Source: Sphingomonas sp. KR3-1
Lineage (GTDB): Bacteria > Pseudomonadota > Alphaproteobacteria > Sphingomonadales > Sphingomonadaceae
Direction of reading: 5' to 3'
DNA length: 64,000 bases
NCBI RefSeq assembly: GCF_040049295.1
Contig: NZ_JBDZDQ010000002.1
Location: 434,001-498,000, forward strand
Positions 50,450 to 57,853 of this stretch are shown here, one piece after another (positions within the stretch are counted from its first letter, which is position 1; each line of letters begins with the position of its first letter). The notes beneath the pieces are model-generated. The model searched no databases and was not told where the DNA came from. It saw nothing but the letters and a program-made list of their open reading frames with translations. The translations under genes and the position numbers were made by a program.

Positions 50450-51078
50450 CGGATCACTCCAAACAGATAGACGAAGGTGAAGACGCCGATCCAGATGATG
50501 TCGAGGAAATGCCAGAACATCGAAAGGCAGATCAGCCGCCGGCGAGTCGCGTCGTTGAGGCCGTGCTGGCCGATCTGGACCAGCATCGTCACCAGCCAGA
50601 TCAGGCCGATGGTCACGTGTGCGCCGTGGGTGCCGACCAGGGTGAAGAAGGCCGAGAGGAAGGCGCTGCGGCCAGGCCCGGCATTCTCGGCGATCAGGTG
50701 CGAGAATTCGTAGAGCTCGATCCCGATGAAGCCGGCGCCGAGCAGCCCGGTCAGCACCAGCCAGAAGCGCACCGCGCCGGTGCGGCCCGCCTCCATGTGC
50801 GGCATCGCCTCGCCGAAGGTGATCGACGAGGCAAGCAGCAGGCCGGTGTTGAGCGCGACGAGCTTCAGGTCGAAGATCTCGCGCGGCACCGGTCCGCCGG
50901 CAAAGGCCGTGCTCACCACGCCGAACATCGCGAACAGCGAGGCGAAGATGAGGGCGTCGCTCATCAGGTAGATCCAGAAGCCCAGGATCGTCGGGCCGGT
51001 GGCCGCGTGATCGTGATGCGCTTCCTCGGCGAGATACCAGATCGGCTCCGCCTGGGGGTCGAGTGCGTGGTCGGTCAT
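50446..51078 (-). CDS. cyoC: Cytochrome o ubiquinol oxidase subunit III
   Basis: 210 residues from MTDHALDPQAEPIWYLAEEA. Five membrane segments, and the subunit-III signature around LYEFSHLIAE, GTHGAHVTIGLIWL and HFLDIIWIGVFTFVYLFG. It stabilises the bo3 oxidase core. The open frame continues upstream into cyoB but without family resemblance. It begins one base after the cyoB stop and overlaps cyoD. Confidence 0.95.
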   Translation of the reverse strand: MTDHALDPQAEPIWYLAEEAHHDHAATGPTILGFWIYLMSDALIFASLFAMFGVVSTAFAGGPVPREIFDLKLVALNTGLLLASSITFGEAMPHMEAGRTGAVRFWLVLTGLLGAGFIGIELYEFSHLIAENAGPGRSAFLSAFFTLVGTHGAHVTIGLIWLVTMLVQIGQHGLNDATRRRLICLSMFWHFLDIIWIGVFTFVYLFGVIR

Positions 51079-51079
51079 G

Positions 51080-53077
51080 TCAGGCCCCCTGTGCAAGCAG
51101 CTGCGTGCGCTTGTCCTCGGTTTGGGCGACTTCCTCGGCGGGGATGAAATAGTCGCGCTTGAAGTTGAAGCTATGGCCGATGGCGACGACGAACAGGCCG
51201 ATAAAGGCGAGTGCTGCAAGCCACCACATGTACCAGACCATCGCGAAGCCCATCACCAGCGCCAGGCCGGAGAGGATCACGCCCGCGCCGGTGTTCTTCG
51301 GCATGTGGATCGGCTGGAAGCCGGTGGTCGGGCGCCGATAGCCGCGGGTCTTCATGTCCTGCCAGGCGTCGAGGTCGTGGATCACCGGCGTGAAGGCGTA
51401 GTTATAGGCCGGCGGCGGAGACGAGGTCGACCATTCGAGCGTGCGGGCGTCCCAGGGATCGCCGGTCACGTCCTTCAGCTGGTCGCGCTTCAGCCAGCCG
51501 ACCAGGATGCTCATCACGAAGCCGAGGATGCCGACCAGGATGATCACCGCGCCGATCGCCGCGATCACGAAATAGGGCTGGATCGAGGGGTCGTCGAAAT
51601 GGTTCACGCGGCGCGTCGTGCCCATCAGGCCGACGATGTAGATCGGCGTCCAGGCGACCCAATAGCCGATCACCCAGCCCCAGAAGGCGACCTTGCCCCA
51701 GAACTCGTCGAGCTTGAAGCCGAAGGCCTTGGGGAACCAGTAGACCATCGCCGCGAACAGGCCGAACACCACGCCGCCGATGATCGTGTTGTGGAAGTGC
51801 GCGACGAGGAACAGCGAGTTGTGCAGCACGAAGTCGGCCGGCGGGATGGCGAGCAGCACGCCGGTCATGCCGCCCACGGTGAAGGTCAGCATGAAGGCGA
51901 CGACCCACATCATCGGCAGCTCGAAGCGGATGTTGCCGCGGTACATCGTGAACAGCCAGTTGAAGATCTTCGCGCCGGTCGGGATCGAGATCACCATCGT
52001 GGCGATGCCGAAGAAGCTGTTGACCGTCGGGCCAGCGCCCATGGTGAAGAAGTGGTGCAGCCACACCAGATAGCTCAGGATGGTGATGACCACCGTCGCG
52101 TAGACCATCGACGAATAGCCGAACAGGCGCTTGCCGGTGAAGGTCTGGGTGATCTCGGAATAGATGCCGAAGGCCGGAAGGACGAGGACATAGACCTCGG
52201 GATGGCCCCAGATCCACACCATGTTCCAGTACATCATCGGCGCGCCGCCGAGCTCGTTGGTGAAGAAGTGCGTGCCGGCATAGCGATCGAGCAGCAGCAG
52301 GAAGAAGGCCGCGGTCAGCGCCGGGAAGATGGCGATGGCGAGGATGTTAGAGCAGAGCGCGGTCCAGCAGAACACCGGCATCCGCATCATCGTCATGCCC
52401 GGGGCGCGCATCTTGATGATCGTCGCGACCATGTTGATCGCCGAGAGTGTCGTGCCGACGCCGGCTATCTGCAGCGACCATAGATAATAGTCGACGCCTG
52501 TGTCGGGGCTATAGGCCAGCCCCGCCAACGGCGCGTAGGACAGCCAGCCGGTCCGCGCGAACTCGCCGACGAACAGCGAGATCATGGTCAGCACCGCGCC
52601 CGCCACGGTCAGCCAGAAGCTGAGATTGTTGAGGAACGGGAAGGCCACGTCGCGCGCGCCGATCTGCATCGGCATGACGAAGTTGATGATGCCCACCACC
52701 AGCGGGATCGCCACGAAGAAGATCATGATCGTCCCGTGCGCGGTGAAGATCTGGTCATAATGATGCGGCGGCAAATAGCCCGGGTTGCTGCCGAACGCGA
52801 CCGCCTGCTGCGCCCGCATCATCAGCGCATCGGAGAAGCCGCGCAGCAGCATCACGATGCCCAGGATGATGTACATGATGCCGATCTTCTTGTGATCGAC
52901 GCTGGTGAACCACTCGGTCCACAGATAGCCCCACAGCTTGTACTTGGTCACCACGCCGACCAGGCCGAGGCCGAGCAGCGAGACGACGATGAAGGTGCCG
53001 AGCAGGATCGGCTCGTGGAAGGGGAAGGAGTCGAGCGTCAGGCGCCCGAACACCGTCTTGATCAAGGTATCACTCAT
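51080..53077 (-). CDS. cyoB: Cytochrome o ubiquinol oxidase subunit I
   Basis: 665 residues, the haem-copper catalytic subunit. Quinol-site residues lie in [16 protein letters not shown] (the Arg and Asp matching R71/D75 of E. coli) and [17 protein letters not shown] (haem ligand His). [17 protein letters not shown] has the CuB histidine and cross-linked Tyr, with the HH pair in [11 protein letters not shown] and the haem ligands in [14 protein letters not shown]. All are intact, so it is an active proton-pumping quinol oxidase. It lies in the order cyoA-B-C-D with short gaps. Confidence 0.98.
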   Translation of the reverse strand: MSDTLIKTVFGRLTLDSFPFHEPILLGTFIVVSLLGLGLVGVVTKYKLWGYLWTEWFTSVDHKKIGIMYIILGIVMLLRGFSDALMMRAQQAVAFGSNPGYLPPHHYDQIFTAHGTIMIFFVAIPLVVGIINFVMPMQIGARDVAFPFLNNLSFWLTVAGAVLTMISLFVGEFARTGWLSYAPLAGLAYSPDTGVDYYLWSLQIAGVGTTLSAINMVATIIKMRAPGMTMMRMPVFCWTALCSNILAIAIFPALTAAFFLLLLDRYAGTHFFTNELGGAPMMYWNMVWIWGHPEVYVLVLPAFGIYSEITQTFTGKRLFGYSSMVYATVVITILSYLVWLHHFFTMGAGPTVNSFFGIATMVISIPTGAKIFNWLFTMYRGNIRFELPMMWVVAFMLTFTVGGMTGVLLAIPPADFVLHNSLFLVAHFHNTIIGGVVFGLFAAMVYWFPKAFGFKLDEFWGKVAFWGWVIGYWVAWTPIYIVGLMGTTRRVNHFDDPSIQPYFVIAAIGAVIILVGILGFVMSILVGWLKRDQLKDVTGDPWDARTLEWSTSSPPPAYNYAFTPVIHDLDAWQDMKTRGYRRPTTGFQPIHMPKNTGAGVILSGLALVMGFAMVWYMWWLAALAFIGLFVVAIGHSFNFKRDYFIPAEEVAQTEDKRTQLLAQGA

Positions 53078-53093
53078 GGCGGTTCCGATGCGC

Positions 53094-54230
53094 TCAGGCC
53101 TGGGCGGCGCGCGGGGCGCCGGGGAGGGGGTTCAGGGCGGACATGTCCCGGTTGTGCGGGTCGCCGGGCTTGCTGCTCCCGGGCGGTTGCCCCTCCTGGG
53201 GCTTGGTCACGGGCGGGGCGCCTTTCATCTCCTCGGGTGATTTTTGCAGCGCCGGCGTCGGCGTCATCGCGGGCATCGGCGCCATCTGCGGCGCCGGCTT
53301 GCCCGCGGCGCGCAGCGCATCGGCGCGCATCACGTCGACCATGCAGGGCGTGCCGGGCGCGACGCACTGGTTGACGATCCGGTCGAACAGCCCCGGCTGG
53401 ATGGCGGAGAAGCGCATCACCGGCACCTTCTCGCTCGGCTTGGCCAACGCGAGATAGGCGCTGGTGTCCAGCTTGCCGCCGGCCTTCGCGCCCGCGACCC
53501 AGGCGTCGAAGTCCGCGTTGCTCACGCCGCGCAGCTTGAAGCGCATGTCCGAATAGCCGCGGCCGGTATAGTTGCCCGAATAGCCCCAGCTTTCGCCCGG
53601 CTTGTTGAGCACGGCGTTCAGCTCCGATTTCATCGTCGGCATCGCATAGATCATGCCCGCCAGCGTCGGCGCGTAGAAGGTGTTGAACTGGTCGGTCGAG
53701 GTGATCGAGAAGTGCACCGGCCGGTCGACCGGCAGCGCCAGCTCGTTGACCGTGGCGATGCCCAGCTCGGGATAGATGAACAGCCACTTCCAATCGAGCC
53801 CGACCGCCTGCACCTCGAGCGGCCTGGTGCCGGCGGGGATCGGCTTGCCCGGCGCGATGCGCTCGAGCGGGCGGAAGGGATCGAGCAAATGAGTGCTCGT
53901 CCAGGTCACCGCGCTCAGCGCGATGATGATCAGCAGCGGGCAAGTCCAGATGATCAGCTCGAGCGTGGTCGAGTGGTCGAATTCCGGATCATAGACCTTG
54001 TTCGGATTGCTCTTGCGATACTTCCACGCGAACCAGATCGTCAGCGCCAGCACCGGCACGATGATCAGCAGCATGACGCCTGTCGAGAACAGGATCAGGT
54101 TGCGCTGCTGGACGGCGATGTCCCCGGTCGGGTTCATCACCACCATGTCGCAGCCGCCCAGCAGGGCCGGCAGCGCGAGGATGGAAAGGCTGATTGCCCG
54201 GCGAGTTCGCTTGGATCCTGGTCTCCGCAT
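53094..54230 (-). CDS. cyoA: Cytochrome o ubiquinol oxidase subunit II
   Basis: 378 residues. A lipoprotein signal with lipobox LLGGC (Cys 27), two membrane helices ([40 protein letters not shown]) and a periplasmic cupredoxin domain ([20 protein letters not shown]). The CuA ligands of cytochrome c oxidases are missing, as expected for a quinol oxidase. The C-terminal tail of about 90 residues is rich in Pro/Ala/Lys and longer than in E. coli. First gene of the operon; a TTG-N8-CAA box lies 35-48 bp upstream. Confidence 0.96.
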   Translation of the reverse strand: MRRPGSKRTRRAISLSILALPALLGGCDMVVMNPTGDIAVQQRNLILFSTGVMLLIIVPVLALTIWFAWKYRKSNPNKVYDPEFDHSTTLELIIWTCPLLIIIALSAVTWTSTHLLDPFRPLERIAPGKPIPAGTRPLEVQAVGLDWKWLFIYPELGIATVNELALPVDRPVHFSITSTDQFNTFYAPTLAGMIYAMPTMKSELNAVLNKPGESWGYSGNYTGRGYSDMRFKLRGVSNADFDAWVAGAKAGGKLDTSAYLALAKPSEKVPVMRFSAIQPGLFDRIVNQCVAPGTPCMVDVMRADALRAAGKPAPQMAPMPAMTPTPALQKSPEEMKGAPPVTKPQEGQPPGSSKPGDPHNRDMSALNPLPGAPRAAQA

Positions 54231-54264
54231 GCGCCCCAGCTACCCCTCAGTTGCGCGGCTGCCT

Positions 54265-54278
54265 TTGACCGGAGTCAA
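54265..54278. promoter_or_regulatory. FNR/FixK-type box between cyoA and the MHS transporter gene
   Basis: TTGACCGGAGTCAA, a TTG-N8-CAA palindrome inside the longer perfect repeat CCTTTGAC-CGGA-GTCAAAGG (54262-54281). This is the binding pattern of CRP/FNR-superfamily regulators of oxygen or nitric-oxide response in alphaproteobacteria. It lies 35 bp from the cyoA start and 107 bp from the divergent transporter start. Confidence 0.6.
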
Positions 54279-54385
54279 AGGGCCGCCCGTCGCTCTCGGC
54301 TAGATTGAACCAACATCGCGCTGAATCGTTGCGCACGCGTTCCTCCCGAACGCGCGTTGCGCCGAAGACAAAGGACAAAAGGGGT

Positions 54386-55714
54386 ATGGTGGCTACGCTG
54401 AGCTCGACGAATTCGACATCGCTCGAACGCGACGCCCGCCTGATCAACGCGCGCGGGCACGAGGTCCGCCCGGCGGACATCGCCGTCGGCGTCATCATTG
54501 GCCGTGCCTCGGAGTTCTTCGATTTCTTCGTCTACGCCATCGCCTCGGTGCTGGTGTTCCCGTCGGTGATCTTCTCCTTCGCCGATCCGCTGACCGGCAC
54601 GCTCTATTCCTTCGCGATGTTCGCGCTGGCGTTCGTTGCCCGCCCGTTCGGCGCGCTGCTCTTCGTCTGGCTCGATCGCAAGCATGGGCGCGGGGTGAAG
54701 CTCACCATCGCGATGTTCCTGCTCGGCGGCTCGACCGCGGCGATGGCCTTCCTACCCGGCTATGCCCAGGCGGGCAGCCTGGCGGTGCTCCTGCTCGCGC
54801 TGTTTCGGCTCGGCCAGGGCTTCGCGCAGGGCGGCACCTGGGACGGGTTGCCCTCGCTGCTCGCCTTGAACGCGCCCGCCTCCAAGCGCGGCTTCTACGC
54901 GATGATCCCGCAGCTTGGGGCGCCGATCGGCCTGTTCGTGGCGGTGGCGGTGTTCGCCTTCCTGCTCACCGCGCTCAGCCCTGCCGACTTCCTCGACTGG
55001 GGCTGGCGCTATCCCTTCTTCGTCGCCTTCGTGATCAACGTCGTCGCGCTGTTCGCCCGGCTGCGCCTGATCTCCACGCCGGAGTTCGAGCGGTTGTTCG
55101 AGAGCCAGGAGCTCCAGCCGACGCCGGTTGGCGAGCTGTTCCGCGAGGAAGGGCGCACCGTCATCCTCGGCGCCTTCGCTCCGCTTGCCAGCTTCGCGCT
55201 GTTCCACCTGGTCACCGTCTTCCCGCTCTCCTGGGTGGTGCTGCACGGCGCGCCGGCGGTGGACTTCCTGACGATCGAGCTGGTCGGCGCCGTGGTCGGC
55301 CTGCTCGCGGTGGTCGCCTCGGGCTATATCGCCGACGCCATCGGCCGCCGCACGCTGCTCGGCGTCTCGGCCGTGCTGATCGGAGCCTATAGTGGCTTCG
55401 CGCCGCAGCTGCTCGCGCACGGCCCGGCGGGCGAATGGACCTATATGGTCCTCGGCTTCATCCTGCTCGGCCTGTCGTTCGGCCAGAGCTCGGGTGCGGT
55501 GAACAGCAGCTTCTCGGCCAAGCGGCGCTACACCGGGGCCGGCACCACCGCGACTGCCTCCTGGTTCATCGGCGCCGGCTTCGCCCCGCTCGCCGCCTTG
55601 TTCCTGGCGAGCCAGTTCGGGCTGATCGCGGTGGGCGGCTATCTGCTGTCGGGCGCGGTCTGCACGCTGGCGGCGCTGGGCCTCAACCGCGAGCTTGGCC
55701 GCAAGGAGAGCTAA
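54386..55714 (+). CDS. MFS transporter of the metabolite:H+ symporter (MHS) type
   Basis: 442 residues from MVATLSSTNSTSLERDARLI, with AAAAGGGG upstream. Twelve membrane segments. The MHS subfamily pattern is seen at RASEFFDFFVYAIASVLVFP and in the 2-3 loop FVARPFGALLFVWLDRKHGR, followed by DGLPSLLALNAPASKRGFYA and a second loop GYIADAIGRRTLLG. Relatives (ProP, ShiA, KgtP) carry osmolytes or organic acids with protons. The substrate is not deducible. Divergent from cyoABCD across a shared control region. Confidence 0.9.
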   Translation: MVATLSSTNSTSLERDARLINARGHEVRPADIAVGVIIGRASEFFDFFVYAIASVLVFPSVIFSFADPLTGTLYSFAMFALAFVARPFGALLFVWLDRKHGRGVKLTIAMFLLGGSTAAMAFLPGYAQAGSLAVLLLALFRLGQGFAQGGTWDGLPSLLALNAPASKRGFYAMIPQLGAPIGLFVAVAVFAFLLTALSPADFLDWGWRYPFFVAFVINVVALFARLRLISTPEFERLFESQELQPTPVGELFREEGRTVILGAFAPLASFALFHLVTVFPLSWVVLHGAPAVDFLTIELVGAVVGLLAVVASGYIADAIGRRTLLGVSAVLIGAYSGFAPQLLAHGPAGEWTYMVLGFILLGLSFGQSSGAVNSSFSAKRRYTGAGTTATASWFIGAGFAPLAALFLASQFGLIAVGGYLLSGAVCTLAALGLNRELGRKES

Positions 55715-55768
55715 GCGCCTTCGGATACAATCCGCAAACCGCGCATTTCCCCTTGGCCCCAAGGAGCG

Positions 55769-56179
55769 ATGCGCGTGCTAAGCGAGCTGCAACGGCTACA
55801 CGGCCAGATATTGGCCAATCTCGACGAGCTGGAGGCGCTGACGGCGCTCGGCGAACCGCCGATGCACCGTCTCTCCGCCGTCCGGCTGGCACTCACCCGC
55901 GCCAGCCGCGCGCGGACGATGCTGCTCGATCGGCTCTATCCCACGCTGATCGCGGGTGCGGGCGCTGCAGACCGGGCCGTGCTGGAAAGGCTTCGCGGCG
56001 AGGCGAAGGACAATCTGGTCACCTCGGTAAACCATATCGGCAACTGGACGGTGCGCGAGATCACCGCGCGCTGGGCCGATTATTGCACGGCCTCGCACGC
56101 GCTGCGCGCTGCGATGCGCGACCGGATCGCGCGCGAGATCGCCGTGGTCTACCCGCTGCTCGCCGACAGGGCCGCCTGA
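55769..56179 (+). CDS. Small helical protein of unknown function
   Basis: 136 residues with AAGGAG before the ATG. It is predicted to be a helical bundle (VLSELQRLHGQILANLDELE; LTRASRARTMLLDRLYPTLI; IGNWTVREITARWADYCTAS). The overall look resembles hemerythrin-like or phasin-like bundles, but the metal-ligand histidines of hemerythrin are not in place. It is 54 bp after the transporter gene, and a terminator follows. No function assigned. Confidence 0.7.
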   Translation: MRVLSELQRLHGQILANLDELEALTALGEPPMHRLSAVRLALTRASRARTMLLDRLYPTLIAGAGAADRAVLERLRGEAKDNLVTSVNHIGNWTVREITARWADYCTASHALRAAMRDRIAREIAVVYPLLADRAA

Positions 56180-56183
56180 ACGC

Positions 56184-56215
56184 AAAAGGCCGGAGCGTCG
56201 CCGCCCCGGCCTTTT
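56184..56215. terminator. Bidirectional terminator, nusG / small helical protein
   Basis: AAAAGGCCGG (56184-56193) pairs exactly with CCGGCCTTTT (56206-56215). T-runs are built into both strands. It ends the secE-nusG transcript 20 bp after the nusG stop. Confidence 0.88.
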
Positions 56216-56236
56216 GATGCGCCTGGAAGTGAGGGG

Positions 56237-56776
56237 TTACTTGACCCGCTCGACGTCCTCGAAGCCCAGCTCCAGCGGCGTCGCGCGACCGAAGATCGAG
56301 ATCGAGACCTTGACGCGGCTCTTGTCGTAATCGAGCTCCTCGACCACGCCCGAGAAGGTCGCGAAGTTGCCGCTGGTGACCTTGACGGTGTCGCCGATGT
56401 CGTAGTCGACCTTGACCCGTGCCTTGGGCGCGGCGGTGGCCGCCTCGTCCTTGGTGTTGAGGATGCGCGCGGCTTCGGCCTCGCTGATCGGCTGGGGCTT
56501 GCCCGACGAACCGAGGAAGCCCGTCACCTTCGGCGTGTTCTTCACCAGGTGGTAGACGTCGTCGTTCATCTCGAGCTTGGCGAGGACATAGCCCGGGAAG
56601 AACTTCCGCTCGGACTGGATCTTCTTGCCGCGGCGGACCTCGGTCACCGTCTCGGTCGGCACCTCGACGGCTTCGACCAGGCGGTCGAGGCCCATGCGGG
56701 TGGCGTCGGCCAGGATCTGGTCGCGGACCTTGCCCTCGAAGCCCGAATAGGCGTGGATGATGTACCAGCGCGCCAT
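56237..56776 (-). CDS. nusG: Transcription termination/antitermination factor NusG
   Basis: 179 residues. NGN domain (RWYIIHAYSGFEGKVRDQIL, FFPGYVLAKLEMNDDVYHLV, KNTPKVTGFLG) and a C-terminal KOW domain (DIGDTVKVTSGNFATFSGVV) joined by a linker that is slightly longer than in E. coli (NTKDEAATAAPKARVKVDYD). It binds RNA polymerase and links it to Rho or ribosomes. It is 34 bp after secE, followed by a terminator. rplK, its usual downstream neighbour, is 11 kb away. Confidence 0.98.
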   Translation of the reverse strand: MARWYIIHAYSGFEGKVRDQILADATRMGLDRLVEAVEVPTETVTEVRRGKKIQSERKFFPGYVLAKLEMNDDVYHLVKNTPKVTGFLGSSGKPQPISEAEAARILNTKDEAATAAPKARVKVDYDIGDTVKVTSGNFATFSGVVEELDYDKSRVKVSISIFGRATPLELGFEDVERVK

Positions 56777-56810
56777 GCGTTCGTTCTTTCCCTTTGGTTC
56801 TGTGATCGGC

Positions 56811-57008
56811 TTACTGCGCCAGGCGCAGCAGCGAATTGACGATGAAGTCGAAGATCGAGTCGATGCCGAGGAAGAAGGCGCCGAGCAGCGTGGTCATGAT
56901 CATCACCATCACGCCGGTCATGATCGTCTCGCGGCGCGAGGGCCACACGATCTTGCGCGCTTCGGTCTGCACCTGCTTCACGAATTCGGTCGGACTGGTC
57001 TTCGCCAC
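56811..57008 (-). CDS. secE: Preprotein translocase subunit SecE
   Basis: 65 residues from a GTG preceded by GAGGA. One membrane segment (IMTGVMVMIMTTLLGAFFLG) after the conserved amphipathic helix FVKQVQTEARKIVWPSRRET, the short alphaproteobacterial form. It clamps SecY in the translocon. Co-transcribed with nusG. The tRNA-Trp gene often found upstream of secE is not present in the 57009-57175 gap. Confidence 0.97.
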   Translation of the reverse strand: MAKTSPTEFVKQVQTEARKIVWPSRRETIMTGVMVMIMTTLLGAFFLGIDSIFDFIVNSLLRLAQ

Positions 57009-57116
57009 CGGGGCATCCTCGCTTCAAAGTTCGCCAACTGCGGGGCATGGGTCCGCTGCCCGGTCCTTCTGGAAGGAACCGGTGCTTACCCACCCACGCT
57101 GTCGGATTGGGGTTGG

Positions 57117-57145
57117 TATCTAGCGAGTCGCGTCCCGTGGCGCAA
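57117..57145 (-). promoter_or_regulatory. Candidate secE-nusG promoter
   Basis: On the minus strand TTGCGC (57140-57145), a 17-bp spacer and TAGATA (57117-57122). About 110 nt of leader follows, containing an imperfect hairpin at 57060-57082 (CCGGT and CCTT arms). Confidence 0.55.
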
Positions 57146-57175
57146 GCTGCGCCGCGGGGAAAAGAAACAAGCGGC

Positions 57176-57757
57176 TCAGAACAGCGCGACGGCGACGAAA
57201 CCGAGCACGATCAGGCCCAGGAACGCCCAGGCCAGCAGGTCCAGCCGCTTCTCGATGAATTCCTGCACCGGCGCGCCGAAGCGCTTGAGCAGCGCGGCGA
57301 CGATGAAGAAGCGGGCGCCGCGGGTGATCGCGCACAGCAGCACGAACAGCGGGAAGTTGAAGCTCGCCGCGCCGCTGGCGATCGTCACGAGCTTGAACGG
57401 GATCGGGGTCAGGCCCTTCAGCAGGATGATCCAGGTGCCATATTCGCTCTGATAGGCGTGGATCGCTTCTTGGAGCTTGGCTTCCAGATGATAGGTGTGA
57501 ACGATCCACTGGCCGACGGTCTGCATCAGGCCGTAGCCGATATAATAGCCGAGCATCGCACCCAGCACCGAGGCGACGGTGCACACCAGCGCGATGCGGA
57601 ACGCCCGCTCGCGGCGCGCGATGATCATCGGGATCAGCATCGCGTCGGGCGGGATCGGGAAGAAGCTGCTCTCCACGAAGGAGACGAGGCCAAGCAGCCA
57701 GATCGCATGGCGGTGCTCGGCCATGCGCAGCACCCAGTCATACAAGCGTCGAAACAT
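57176..57757 (-). CDS. YqaA/DedA (VTT-domain) family membrane protein
   Basis: 193 residues with about four or five membrane segments. The VTT-domain hallmarks are present: VSFVESSFFPIPPDAMLIPM near the N-terminus, VLGAMLGYYIGYGLMQTVGQ, and the reentrant segment LLKGLTPIPFKLVTIASGAA. YqaA proteins are small DedA-superfamily members thought to move lipids or ions across the membrane. The substrate is unknown. It lies upstream of secE on the same strand, but secE has its own candidate promoter downstream of this gene. Confidence 0.88.
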   Translation of the reverse strand: MFRRLYDWVLRMAEHRHAIWLLGLVSFVESSFFPIPPDAMLIPMIIARRERAFRIALVCTVASVLGAMLGYYIGYGLMQTVGQWIVHTYHLEAKLQEAIHAYQSEYGTWIILLKGLTPIPFKLVTIASGAASFNFPLFVLLCAITRGARFFIVAALLKRFGAPVQEFIEKRLDLLAWAFLGLIVLGFVAVALF

Positions 57758-57853
57758 CGGGACCGGGCAACTTTCGCAGAAATTTCAGTCGCGCGGCTAT
57801 GGCATCCGAACCGGGCTTTGGGAAGATGGCGCCGCGCCGGCGAGGCGGGTGCG

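Noticed and set aside
57009..57175. Search for a tRNA-Trp gene upstream of secE
   Set aside because: No cloverleaf or CCA-anticodon arm can be formed from either strand of this gap. It holds only the candidate promoter and leader.
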